A stretch of DNA of 64,000 bases from CATOSP01 sp965237775 (GTDB taxonomy: Bacteria > Chloroflexota > Dehalococcoidia > Lucifugimonadales > UBA3495). The notes below the pieces were generated by a model, which saw nothing but the letters and a program-made list of their open reading frames with translations, did no database searches and had not been told where the DNA came from. The translations under genes and the position numbers were made by a program. Where the stretch lies: positions 868,001-932,000 of the forward strand of contig OZ250155.1 of assembly GCA_965237775.1 (NCBI GenBank), read 5' to 3'. Shown here piece by piece: positions 8,896 to 17,452 of this stretch; position 1 is the stretch's first letter; every line of letters begins with the position of its first letter.

Positions 8896-9543
8896 CTAGT
8901 AGTCCGAAATCTTTGTAATGATGAGTTGATTGGTACTGGGGCTCTGCCCTGACCTACTGGGCGCACGCAGAAATTTGCCGAGCAACCCTGCATTTCACCC
9001 GCCATATTTCTGTGCCGGTTAGAAGCTGACTATCGGCCATGGATGCCTTCCTTGGCAAATACCGCTTTATAATTCACACCAAGCGTTTAAGTTTAGAACT
9101 CAGGTTTAGGGAATCTGGACTTTTTTAACCGAGGTAGAAACGCCCAACAGCTATGCTCAGGTTCAAGAGCTTTTGGGGCCATGCAAAATCCATGAAGCTC
9201 ATTTCACGCTCTATGGTCCCTTGACGACAATACACGAGGGGCATTGTAAGTCTCACGGATGGGATGATGGTGCTTGTCCGGAACTCCGCCCATATCTGGG
9301 GCTAACGTCTGCTCACGAACTGTGGAGGGTTACCGTCGCCGAATGTTCTACTGGTGGTTGCTTAGAGTATTTCTTTTAAGGGCAACGCCATGGCTGGCCC
9401 ATCCTCGAATATTTGGAAACCCAAGAGGCTATACGGCCGGAAGACTGGTTCGAAGACCCAGAATAACCCGCCTACACTCCCAATTGAGAAGCATGGCCCA
9501 GTCCTGAACAGCTGGGCCTTTCTGTTGGAGGAGATATTCCCCC
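8896..9543. other. Intergenic region without supported genes
   Basis: It contains the right copy of the 19-bp repeat (8905-8923). Beyond that are only short frames without domains. A rho-independent terminator lies at 9495-9526. I found no tRNA or known RNA fold. Confidence 0.5.
9495..9526 (+). terminator. Rho-independent terminator
   Basis: The stem is GGCCCAG/CTGGGCC with a 10-base loop, followed by TTTCTGTT. It lies just upstream of the membrane-protein gene at 9544. No gene is recognised upstream of it, so it may end an unrecognised transcript. Confidence 0.55.
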
Positions 9544-10171
9544 ATGAACAACCCTCTGACATGGAAGTTCTGGCTATCCATGGTCGTTTTCTCCCTCGGA
9601 GTCGCGAACCAAGCGGTCGACCCCGTCGCGGTCGATGAAATGTGGGGGATCGGGAAGCTGGAAGATGGCCATGGAGTCAGGGCAGCGATCTACACATTGT
9701 TGGGAGCACTATTCCTGTTCATAGCCATGATTGACTCAGCCGTCCTGTCGGGGAGACGTGATGCTGAGAGTAACGTCGCGGGTGCAAGCGATGACGCGGA
9801 ACACACCGACCATCGGACCAAGTTGGTCAACCGCATGCCTCTTGCGGGTGGTGCTGCAGCCACATTCCTAAACCAAAGCCAAGGTGGGATGTACATTTAA
9901 GTGGCGATGATGATCAGCTGGGTTACGCTGGTGAATCCTTGTCGTCCGTACTTGGGGAATGCCCCGGCTCCGTCGTTTGACCCCCACCATCTGCGCATTT
10001 CACCTTGGCTTTGGTTTAGTTGGTCTCCATTGGCTGCTGTCCGAAACGGACGGGAGCCCAGGCCTGTATCTCTACGTGGTGTTAGCTTTGGGAGCGGCTT
10101 TGTTTGCCATCGTGGCAGCACCGGCGACATGGGATGAGATCCGTGCTCGGCAGCGGCGAAGACGAGAGTAG
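9544..10171 (+). pseudogene. Small membrane protein split by a MITE
   Basis: The 5' part (9544-9870) encodes two hydrophobic segments (FWLSMVVFSLGVANQ and IYTLLGALFLFIAMI) and a hydrophilic middle. The 3' part after the MITE (10019-10171) encodes a segment LYLYVVLALGAALFAIVAAP and a basic tail ARQRRRRE. Removing the 150-bp element and one TA restores one continuous frame through ATFLVGLHWLLS, about 159 residues. GGAGG lies 12 bases before the ATG. The function is unknown. An ATG inside the MITE at 9959 opens in frame into the 3' part, so a short C-terminal product is possible. Confidence 0.75.
9869..10018. mobile_element. 150-bp MITE derived from the IS630 element
   Basis: It starts and ends with TA. 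The ends read TAAACCAAAGCCAAGGTG on both strands, a perfect 18-bp terminal inverted repeat. Beyond this each end matches its own side of the IS630 at 6448-7689. It holds no transposase gene. It sits inside a coding region, and its excision with one TA would repair the frame exactly. Confidence 0.93.
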
Positions 10172-10609
10172 CCCAGAATTTGCACCGGGCTCTCCCCATT
10201 TCTGTGGGTTTCTGCAACCATCTGGGCCGATCCAAAGCTGCCACGGGTTAACTCTCCCAGCGTGAACCGGACCTGCTGGGCAGCATCCCCGGCCTCGGAT
10301 ATATCCGAAAAGGGTCACAACCGGATGATCCCATTCTGAACCCCTCTCAGCTTCAAGGCGATTCGCTGCGGTAGGCCTGTCCACAACTGGGCGGTGTTGA
10401 CCCTAGCCCCCGCTGCTATATACAAAGGGGATTGTCGCCGCTAAGTCTCGCGGGTCTGGTGGTCCATGTCTCCATGGAGGCGTCGAGGCCGTTATGAAAA
10501 CATTCGCCTTGCGATTGTCTTGGCGGGCGTAGTGGCGGTGGGCGGGGCTAGCCCTGCGGACCTCCCTGAACGCATGACGCCGACACGTATGGCAGTGCCT
10601 CTGCTACCT
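10172..10609. other. Intergenic region, nothing supported
   Basis: It separates the MITE-split gene from the 3' end of the STAND gene. Small open frames on both strands lack domains and good starts. No structured RNA was recognised. Confidence 0.45.
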
Positions 10610-11585
10610 TTAAGTAGGTGCGATGGACCGTTTCAATCGGACAAGTCGGTCATTATGGGGCTCCAATTGCAGCCCGTGCTCGCATTGAGTTAAAGCTTCG
10701 CTAGATTTTCCCAAACGATCCAACACAACCGCTAACGAATGACAATTCACTACGTTATGGTGCGTCTCACGATATCCAACTGGATGTTCAAAAAAACCTT
10801 TTCGCAACGCTTCCTCTGCCTTGGTTAGCAGGTCATGCTGAATAGAACGGCTAGATTTTGTTGTTAATCTAGATAAGCAAAGACCCAACCCGTGGAAATC
10901 TTGAGCGTCTGACTTGGGGTGCTCAGATGCTTTCTTAAAGCAATGTACGGCTCGTTCCCAATTCTCGAGCCGTTGTTCCATCTTGGCTAAACTTCTCCAG
11001 GTTGGCAGCCTGGTTTCATCTAAGTCCAATGCTCGCCGGAATTTTTCTCTTGCCGTACCGAATCTGTTTTCGTCTCTCTCTATCACACCCCAAGTATGGT
11101 TGAGGAAAGCGGTTTCCTTGTATGAGCTGGCGGTTTGCAATCTGCTCAGCGCTTCGCCATAGTTGCCTCCTTGGTACGACCTCCATGCAGATTCTACGAG
11201 CATCGTGGACAACTTTTCTTCTTCGGGCATAGACCCCGACGTTGGTATGAAATGGGTTACTTGGCCCAGGGCTTCCTCAATCCGTCCCTTTTCCAGTAGG
11301 TACGAACTAAAGTTCTCTTGGAGCTGAGCGTGGAAGTCAGGGTCCTTCGCTGACTCCTCTTGAACGAAGTCCGTCGTAAGCGGCAACAACGAATAGCGGT
11401 TGGTTTCTCGTTCCCTGTCGTATGTTCGATTGAGGAACGCCCGCTGGATGAGGGTTCCAATAGCGTCGTCAATCCGCATCTCGGGTATTCCGATCACCCG
11501 TCGCAATTCTGCATGAGATGGCTCTTCGGAAAACAAAGTGACAGCCAACAGCGTTAGCTTGCAATCGTTATCGAGACCATTCCAA
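10610..11585 (-). pseudogene. STAND (HEPN-NB-ARC-TPR) protein, 3' part
   Basis: This is the C-terminal part of the gene whose 5' part lies at 13018-14329. It encodes the winged-helix end of the NTPase module (LTLLAVTLFSEEPSHAEL, then RVIGIPEMRIDDAIGTLIQ) and a TPR superhelix: SWRSYQGG-like AWRSYQGGNYGEALSRL, AREKFRRALDLDETRLPTW, ERAVHCFKKASEHPKSDAQD, and SEALTQCEHGLQLEPHNDRL. TPR arrays in STAND proteins usually sense the trigger. An ATG-like restart in this part would lack both effector and NTPase. It is separated from its 5' half by an IS66-family element. Confidence 0.85.
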
Positions 11586-13017
11586 GTAACTGTTCAGAGT
11601 TGAGGGGATGGATTAGTTAAAACTTGCTTGGGAAGTTCGGTGCGTCGGGTCGTCGGTTATGTTAAATCAGGAGGATGGAGAACAAGGTAGACCTGAGGAC
11701 GGCCAGCCGGGAGGCGCTGTTGGCGGTGATTGCGCGGCAGCAGGCGGTCATCGACGAGTTGCAGCGGCGGATAGCGGCGTTGGAAGGGGGTCTCAAGGGC
11801 AAAGGGCGGCCCGGAATGCCGGGCAACAAACCGGGTGCAAAGTCAGAGCCGGCCGAGAAGAAGGAGCCAAGAAAGCCCCGGCCCCACGGCTTTAGCCGTC
11901 GGCGCACGGTGGCGGCTCACCAGGTGGAACATGTCTTGGACTCCTGTCCGGAGTGTGGCACCGGGTTGGTTGGGGGTTGGCCGCAGCGGACTCGGGAAGT
12001 CATCGATATCCCAGTGGCTCCGGTGGAGGTCACGGAGCACGTTTTCGTGACCCGGGTCTGCCCAGTATGTGAACGGCGCCGGACCCCCAAGACGGACTTG
12101 GGCGGTGGGGTAATCGGTCGGGGACGGTTGGGAGCCAACTTGGTCTCATTGATCGCTGGCCTGCGGGAAGAGGGCCGGTTGCCCCTTCGGACCATCCAAT
12201 GGTATCTGGAGACCGTCCACCAGTTGCGCTTGAGCGTTGGGGGAATCACCCAGGTCCTCCACGGCGTGGCCCGGCAAGCCCAACCGGCGGTGGCCGAGGT
12301 GCTGGAACTAGTCCGGACCAGCCAGGTGGTGCACGCCGACGAGACCGGCTGGCGCCAGGAGGGGGCCAATGGCTATGTCTGGACCTTCTCCACTCCCACT
12401 GAGCGGTACTTCCTGCGCCGAGGCCGGAATAAGGAGGTGGTGGACGAGGCGCTGGGGGAGTCCTTCAGCGGGGTGTTGGTCAGCGATTTCTACGCTGCCT
12501 ATAACCACTACCCTGGCCTGAAGCAGCGGTGTTGGGCTCATCTGCTCCGGGACATCCATGACCTGAAGGCCCTCTACCCAGCAGACGCCAAGCTGGCCGG
12601 ATGGGCGGCGGCAGTGCATGACCTCTACGCCCAGGCCAAGCGGTTCTCCCATCCTCAGGCAAGGAAACGCCGTCAGGCCCAACTGGAGTTGGAGCGGAAA
12701 TTGTTGGCCTGCTGCCGACCCTTCCTTGATGACCCAGGGGCAGTCCAGGCCAAGCTCTGCCGGCGCATCCAGCGCTTCATCAAGGAGTTGTTCGTATTCG
12801 TAGCCGAACCGGCCGTCCCCTCGGAGAACAACGCCGCCGAGAGGAGCCTTCGTCACCTGGTGACCAGCCGCAAGATCAGCGGCGGCACCCGCTCAACCCA
12901 GGGCACCAACACCAAGATGGCTCTCGCTTCCCTCTTCGGTACCTGGCGCGCCCGAGGATTGAATCCCCTCACCGCATGCCGCCAGTTGCTCACTTCCCCT
13001 CAACTCTGAACACTTAC
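11586..13017 (+). mobile_element. IS66-family (single-gene) insertion sequence
   Basis: The ends are GTAACTGTTCAGAGTTGAGG (left) and GTAAGTGTTCAGAGTTGAGG (right, reverse strand), differing by one base. The target CATTCCAA is exactly duplicated at 11578-11585 and 13018-13025, the 8-bp length typical of IS66. The element has only the large transposase, without tnpA/tnpB accessory genes, as in the ISBst12 group. Exact target repeats imply a recent insertion. Confidence 0.95.
11675..13009 (+). CDS. tnpC: IS66-family transposase TnpC
   Basis: The 444-residue protein has the usual IS66 layout. A coiled coil comes first (AVIARQQAVIDELQRRIAAL, about 15-40), then a basic linker. A zinc finger-like region follows (CPECG at about 91 and CPVCERRR at about 128). 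The catalytic domain has VVHADETGWRQEG (first D), VSDFYAAYNHYPGLKQRCWAH (second D) and the C-terminal SENNAAERSLRHLV (E). The frame is intact, so this copy looks active. AGGAGG is directly next to the ATG, so the start spacing is tight. Confidence 0.93.
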   Translation: MENKVDLRTASREALLAVIARQQAVIDELQRRIAALEGGLKGKGRPGMPGNKPGAKSEPAEKKEPRKPRPHGFSRRRTVAAHQVEHVLDSCPECGTGLVGGWPQRTREVIDIPVAPVEVTEHVFVTRVCPVCERRRTPKTDLGGGVIGRGRLGANLVSLIAGLREEGRLPLRTIQWYLETVHQLRLSVGGITQVLHGVARQAQPAVAEVLELVRTSQVVHADETGWRQEGANGYVWTFSTPTERYFLRRGRNKEVVDEALGESFSGVLVSDFYAAYNHYPGLKQRCWAHLLRDIHDLKALYPADAKLAGWAAAVHDLYAQAKRFSHPQARKRRQAQLELERKLLACCRPFLDDPGAVQAKLCRRIQRFIKELFVFVAEPAVPSENNAAERSLRHLVTSRKISGGTRSTQGTNTKMALASLFGTWRARGLNPLTACRQLLTSPQL

Positions 13018-14329
13018 CATTCCAAGACTCGGTGAAGCAGAATTCCAAGAGATCACGTTGCGCGTCTCCCGAATCAAGTTTGTCAAAATACGAAGCCAGT
13101 GGCATTCCCGTAGCAATTCTTCCGACGGCGAGTTTCATCGCCAGCGGAATCCCCCCCAACCGTTGGATCAATCCGCCCAGGGTTTCGTCGGACTCGTTTG
13201 ACAATTCGGCCGCATCAAGGTCAGAAGCTAGTTGGCGTACCATCTGCAATGCATCTTGCATCGGTAATGCGGTGAGCCGGAGGTTTCTATGGCTGCCTTC
13301 CAAGCGGGTTCGGGTAGTTGCCAATACCTTGCTTGGAGTAGGGATATCTTGCAAGAAATCGTATAGGTCGGGATCATAAACCGTTTCAAGGTTATCCAAG
13401 ACCAAAAGGGTCTTGCCTATGGCAAGAATCTCTTTGATCAATGCAAGGTTGTTCTGAGATTCGCCACCTTCGAATCCGGTGACTTCCAAAATGGTATTTA
13501 GCAAAGACGGGAGATCGGAGAAATTGGGTTGAAGTTGAGCGATGCCCTGAGGATTCAGCTTTTCTGTCTTGGCACTTGCCCAAATTACGTACTCAAAATC
13601 TGCTTGGTTCGAAAGGGACTTATCCCTGACCCATTCCGCACAGTTCAGAGCTAAGGCAGTCTTACCAACCCCACCGATACCATCAATCACCGTAATCCAA
13701 GCTCGCCGATGTTCGAGGTGGTCTAACAGCTCCTTCCGTTCCTGTTCACGCCCGAAAAAGTCGGCGTAATCAGGTCTTGGGAGGTTATCTATGCATCTTG
13801 GGCCAGGTACGAATACTTCGTCGACTAAGTTTTCCAGCTCCCCATCATCTTCAACAATAGGTTCACCAGCCGACCATGATTGGAACAAGATCGGCAACTC
13901 GATCTCCATCGCTTGGAAGATGCTTCGGCAAGCTACGACAATGTCCTGGAACTCCGATGGGCCAAAAATGGGGCGATTATGGGCAGCCGGATTTCGGAAT
14001 ACAATCAGCTCCTCGATTCGAGTCGAGATGCCATTGGGATTCCCAAAGAATGCCTTGAAGATCTGGTTAAAGTTGTCGTTCCTGCAGATAATATCCTTGA
14101 GCTCGCCTAAGTAGGTGTAGTGGATTGGATGCTCTGCTGGTTGCAACCGGGGGAAGCGCCTCGATTGTTCCTGTTCCTGCCTCTCTCTACAGCTGACCTT
14201 AATCTGGTTGGGAACGTTCTGGTTCCACCATTGCTCACCGCAATGTTTGCGCATTTCGTCTTGCACGAACTCGCGGAGTTGCACTTCGAATAAGTCAATG
14301 ACCCTACCGCATTCTTGGTTGTAATCCAT
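13018..14329 (-). pseudogene. STAND (HEPN-NB-ARC-TPR) protein, 5' part, interrupted by IS66
   Basis: Joined to 10610-11577 after removing the IS and one target copy, the gene has 2280 bases in frame (759 residues). Residues about 1-150 look like a Swt1-type HEPN domain, with FRNPAAHNRP as the RNase motif R-x4-H. The NB-ARC module follows: Walker A GIGGVGKTALAL, Walker B KTLLVLDNLETV, sensor TTRTR, and GGIPLAMKLAVG. Then come TPRs in the 3' part. A HEPN effector joined to a STAND NTPase and repeat sensor is the plan of abortive-infection proteins, so antiphage defence is a reasonable inference. The ATG at 14329 has AGGGGA upstream, and longer frames upstream lie in the neighbouring IS. As it stands the product would end in IS-encoded residues. 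Confidence 0.88.
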
Positions 14330-14354
14330 TTCCCCTACTCGTCGCGTTTCAGAG

Positions 14355-14382
14355 ATTATAACCTGGAGTTTGCGCAAATCAA
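14355..14382 (-). promoter_or_regulatory. Putative sigma-70 promoter for the STAND gene, formed at an IS end
   Basis: On the minus strand TTGATT (14382-14377), a 16-base spacer and a perfect TATAAT (14360-14355) precede the STAND start by about 25 bases. The -35 box lies inside the left end of the IS701-type element and the -10 just outside. It also overlaps the transposase stop codon. Confidence 0.6.
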
Positions 14383-15820
14383 GCGGCGTAAGCAAGGGAA
14401 TCGACAAGTCGGTGGTAGAGAGTGGCCGGGACTTTCCGTATATCAGGGTCTGCGGCGGACAGTGAAAAACCCTCAGACGCCAGCCACAGGTGGCGGCGCA
14501 CCAGAGCGATGGCATCCACGAAGGTCGGCGACGGCTTGGCGTACCAAGCCGCTGTGCGATGGGCCGAGGGTCGTTGTTGCCGCAGAAGATGGGCCGCCAG
14601 GGTGGTCCAGGAGAAGAGCCCCATCAGGATTGGCGTAGTACGGGCAATGGCTCGATCCGGCCACTGGCGTTGGGTCTCCACGCCCAGGTGAGCCCGCACC
14701 TCCTGAAAGGTGACCTCCAGTCGCCGGCGCAGCACAAACCATTCCAGGATCTGCGCCGGGTCCGCCGACGGATCGGTGCAGAGCAAGGCCTGGAGAGTGA
14801 ATTCGCCCTGTGGGTCCCGAACCAAGATCCAGCGCAGGGGCGCAGGCGGCTTGCCCGAGCGGTACCAGACCGCCGTTTGCGGTCTGAGTTCCACCGTGCG
14901 GGTAGTGCCGTCGCACCAGGCTGCCGACACCTCGGTCCATGACACGGCGGGCAAGTCCAGGAGTGCCTTCAGCGCGGGCAGCCGCCGGCCTTTCAGCGGA
15001 GGCCGACCGTTCTGGCCCGTCTGACGGGGTGGCGCTGGCGCATAAAGGGCGGCGTCTAGGCGCAGGCGGGCGATGAGGGTGACGGGTTGAGCCAACGATT
15101 GGCAGCAGTGGAGCAGGTCCAGGACGGCGTAGCCGCTGTCGCGCACCAGCGCCAGGGGGCGGTGGGGTAGCCAGCGGCGCAGTTGCAGGATCATCTGGCG
15201 GGCCCAGTCAGTGAGCTTTTTGTGGCGGCGTCCGCGCTGCCGGTAGTAGCGTTCCGAGGGCGCCGGCACGGTGAGAAAGGGCAAGGCCCAATAGCGTCCC
15301 GCCCAGGGGACATGGCCCACCCACATCAGGGAGACCCAGCGCAGGCCACTGGCCTTGACTAGGTGGCTCCGGCTGGAACGCACCGCATCGCGGTAGATGC
15401 CCAGGGATTTGATTTTAGGGCCGCGGTGCCGTTCCAGGGTTTCGTCGATGCCGAAGACCAAGGGACCATCGCCCTGATCCAGGTGTTGGAGCAGCAGCAT
15501 GAGCAGGATGCGGGCCGCCTGGCGGGGCGGCCACACCGCCCGATTGAGCACCTCATGGTAGCGGGCGTAGTCGAGGTGGTCGCTGCGGCCCATGATGCGC
15601 AGCGCCACGGCCACGGTGCGTTGGCCGGGGGCCAGTATCGCGCCGGCCAGCAGGATTTGGGCTTTCAGCCAGGTCGGGCTGCGAAACAGCGTGGCGAAGG
15701 GATGGAGTACGGGTAAAATGGCATCGGGCAGGGTGAGCATGGCTGGACCTTCCGTGAGAAGTGGGTTTAGGCCAGCTTACCCTGTCTTTTTAGTTTTCCT
15801 AACTTTTACGTAAAGTCCAG
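14364..15820 (-). mobile_element. IS701-type insertion sequence
   Basis: The ends are CTGGAGTTTGCGCAAATCAAG-like at the left and, reverse strand, CTGGACTTTACGTAAAAGTT at the right, sharing CTGGA-TTT-CG-AAA. One transposase fills the element. No matching target repeat was found next to these ends, so the boundaries could be off by a few bases or the element is old. Confidence 0.65.
14379..15740 (-). CDS. IS701/IS4-like DDE transposase
   Basis: This intact 453-residue protein matches DDE-superfamily transposases of the IS701 type. VFGIDETLERHRGPKI carries the first Asp (about residue 98), ALVRDSGYAVLDLLHCC the second (about 200), and VLRRRLEVTFQEVRAHLGVE the Glu (about 345). The last codons read SLAYAA before the TGA. 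The gene fills the element. No frameshift is seen, so it may be functional. Confidence 0.85.
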   Translation of the reverse strand: MLTLPDAILPVLHPFATLFRSPTWLKAQILLAGAILAPGQRTVAVALRIMGRSDHLDYARYHEVLNRAVWPPRQAARILLMLLLQHLDQGDGPLVFGIDETLERHRGPKIKSLGIYRDAVRSSRSHLVKASGLRWVSLMWVGHVPWAGRYWALPFLTVPAPSERYYRQRGRRHKKLTDWARQMILQLRRWLPHRPLALVRDSGYAVLDLLHCCQSLAQPVTLIARLRLDAALYAPAPPRQTGQNGRPPLKGRRLPALKALLDLPAVSWTEVSAAWCDGTTRTVELRPQTAVWYRSGKPPAPLRWILVRDPQGEFTLQALLCTDPSADPAQILEWFVLRRRLEVTFQEVRAHLGVETQRQWPDRAIARTTPILMGLFSWTTLAAHLLRQQRPSAHRTAAWYAKPSPTFVDAIALVRRHLWLASEGFSLSAADPDIRKVPATLYHRLVDSLAYAA

Positions 15821-15914
15821 CTTCGATCTGGAGTTCCTTGGAGTTTTCGCCGTCGGGGTAGCCGGCTGCTTCCTTGACGTAGATGACGGCGCGGACGGGT
15901 GCTGTGGTTGGCAT
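15777..15914 (-). pseudogene. Recombinase-like N-terminal fragment, truncated by the IS701-type element
   Basis: The ATG at 15914 has AGGAG nine bases upstream, so this was a real gene start. Residues 1-32 (PVRAVIYVKEAAGYPDGENS, then KELQIEA) resemble the first strand and helix of serine recombinases, but lack the catalytic Ser. From residue 33 the frame reads the IS end (GLYVKVRKTKKTG) and stops. The original downstream part is not recognisable beyond the IS. The N-terminus also resembles that of the protein at 5386-5953. Confidence 0.45.
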
Positions 15915-16010
15915 CCTGTGATGCTCCTAGAGGTTGGCGGTGCTGATTCCATGGTACGGGTCGGTTGGGGTTTCCCGAAGGGGCTTCTGTCATAGGCGCT
16001 GGTCCGCTGG

Positions 16011-16054
16011 CGGAAAATGAAAAGCCCCCGCCCTCGCATGGAGGCCGGAGGCTT
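16011..16054 (-). terminator. Rho-independent terminator after paralog B
   Basis: On the minus strand AAGCCTCCGGCCT pairs with AGGGCGGGGGCTT (two weak positions) across a 5-base loop, followed by TTCATTTTCC. It lies 20 bases past the stop at 16075. Confidence 0.75.
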
Positions 16055-16074
16055 GGTGGTGCCGGAGTCGTCGG

Positions 16075-16695
16075 CTATTTGGCCTGATCTGCGGCCTTCT
16101 TCTTTTCCTCGCTGCGTCTGCGGGATTGCCTGTGGTTCTCAGCGCAATTTTCGCACCTGGTCTGGTCCTTTATGGCCAGGTTGGGGCAGCTCACGCACTT
16201 GCTCGTTTCCTTAGCGATTTTATCTAGTTTCCGGCGATGTTGCCGTCGGTATTCCTTCCGTTCCGGGGTCTGGTTTCTGGCTCGGTCGTATTCCTCGCGC
16301 TTTGTGGGCGTTTTCTTGACTTTGCGGGTAAGGGTTGACTTTGTTTGTGTGGTGGGGTTCACCTGTTCTTGGAGAATCGCGCTAGGCTTTTCCTCCCTCT
16401 GGGTCTCCGTGGCGGCTTCGTGCCTCACTCGTGGCTTTGGAGTGGGGGTGGGGTTGTTATGACGCTTGGGGCGTGGTGGTTTTGCCGTCTGCTTTGTTCT
16501 GGCAGGCGTGGTGCGTTTCTTTTGTTCAATGTGGAAGGACCGCTGGGCGACATACCTTTTTACTCGACTTATCCCCATCAGTACTGTCTCATCAATATCT
16601 TTGGGACCAGGGATGCGAATGCTCCCGGGTCCACATTCCAGGAGGAGGGACAGGGACTGCGGCCGGGAGACACCTAAACCGATGCTGGAGAACAT
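16075..16695 (-). CDS. Basic protein with C-terminal CxxC finger (paralog B)
   Basis: The frame stays open to 16977, but the upstream part reads out of frame through another gene (16722-17251). I therefore start at the ATG at 16695 (206 residues), although no good ribosome-binding site is seen. The middle is a very basic Lys/Pro/Thr linker. The end is the shared module: EEYDRARNQTPERKEYRRQH, KCVSCPNLAI, RCENCAENHRQSRRRSEEKK. Four cysteines in two CxxC pairs suggest one zinc site. The same module ends the genes at 5386 and 18127, each with a different N-terminus. The function is unknown; nucleic-acid binding is inferred. Confidence 0.6.
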   Translation of the reverse strand: MFSSIGLGVSRPQSLSLLLECGPGSIRIPGPKDIDETVLMGISRVKRYVAQRSFHIEQKKRTTPARTKQTAKPPRPKRHNNPTPTPKPRVRHEAATETQREEKPSAILQEQVNPTTQTKSTLTRKVKKTPTKREEYDRARNQTPERKEYRRQHRRKLDKIAKETSKCVSCPNLAIKDQTRCENCAENHRQSRRRSEEKKKAADQAK

Positions 16696-16721
16696 GTGGT
16701 CCCGACCAGGCCGCCAACGGG

Positions 16722-17251
16722 TCAGCCCAGCATTCTCTTCATCGCCCGCTCGGCCGCCGCCTTCATCTCCGGCGTGGCCGTCCTGCAGGGTGTCGGCGGC
16801 GAGGTCCACCTCCTTCTGGGGGACGGAGACGAGGCGGACAAGGTCAGCGAGGTCGGTGGCGGATCCTTCCAACCAGCCCGATTCGGGGAAGCTGCTGCCG
16901 TCCTCGTAGAGGACACAGTAGGAGAGGCGGGCGTCGGCGACGGCCTGCGATACGTTGTAGGAGTCACGGACTGACACAGGGTAGCGCAGGGCTATGGTCG
17001 CCTCGATGGTGCGGGACTCGCCTGCTACCTGGAAGCCCCAGGCGTTGGGCCGCGTCCTGCTCCGCCTCGGGGGCGGGTTCGTACTCGGCTTCGACGACCA
17101 CGGGGGGGCGGCCCGGCGCGGTTATGAGCACGTCGGCGTGCTGGGCGGGAAAGGTCTGGGTGTTCTCGGAGAGGACCCTGCTGCCGGGCATCATGGCGCG
17201 GAGGAGGTCGCCGAGGACGTTGTTAGCGTTGGGTTCGGTCTGGTTGGGCAT
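16722..17251 (-). pseudogene. Hypothetical protein, two frameshifts
   Basis: The ATG at 17251 starts PNQTEPNANNVLGDLLRAMM, then LITAPGRPPVVVEAEYEP. Near 17045-17055 the frame must change by one base to continue GFQVAGESRTIEATIALRYP, then DARLSYCVLYEDGSSFPESG and LADLVRLVSVPQKEVD. A second change near 16785 leads to ATPEMKAAAERAMKRMLG and a stop at 16722. VVVEAEYEP (E-x-E) could be part of a PD-(D/E)XK-like core. The text resembles a conserved family in Chloroflexota-type genomes that I cannot name. It is probably a pseudogene, unless both shifts are sequence errors. Confidence 0.55.
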
Positions 17252-17452
17252 GGCCCGCTCCGGCGGTGGGGTGGTTGATGCCGGGAGTATAGCAGACAGT
17301 TCAAGGGATGTTCGCGGGGATGCTGAGGGGAAGCCCTGACGCTGGATTGCGGGGTTGCTCCAGCGTCGGATTCCGGCGAGTTTTGCATTTCCCTGGGACG
17401 AGGTCTCGTTGAGCCTGACGTATTGGCCTGACATTCAGAGGTCAGGTGAGAG

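Noticed and set aside
9430..9470. GGTTCGAAGACC resembling a tRNA T-arm
   Set aside because: The flanking stems do not pair correctly and no cloverleaf with an acceptor stem can be drawn.
12893..14515. A 540-residue NB-ARC protein as one intact gene
   Set aside because: Its first 62 residues lie in the neighbouring IS and its last ones in the IS66. The true gene continues at 10610-11585.
14364..15837. CTGGAGTT direct repeats as target duplication of the IS701-type element
   Set aside because: The left copy overlaps the proposed inverted repeat and the right one lies 10 bases beyond the end, so they are not a consistent target duplication.
16075..16977. A single 300-residue protein
   Set aside because: The first 94 residues read in frame with the end of another gene whose own start is at 17251, so the long frame is a chance join after frameshift.
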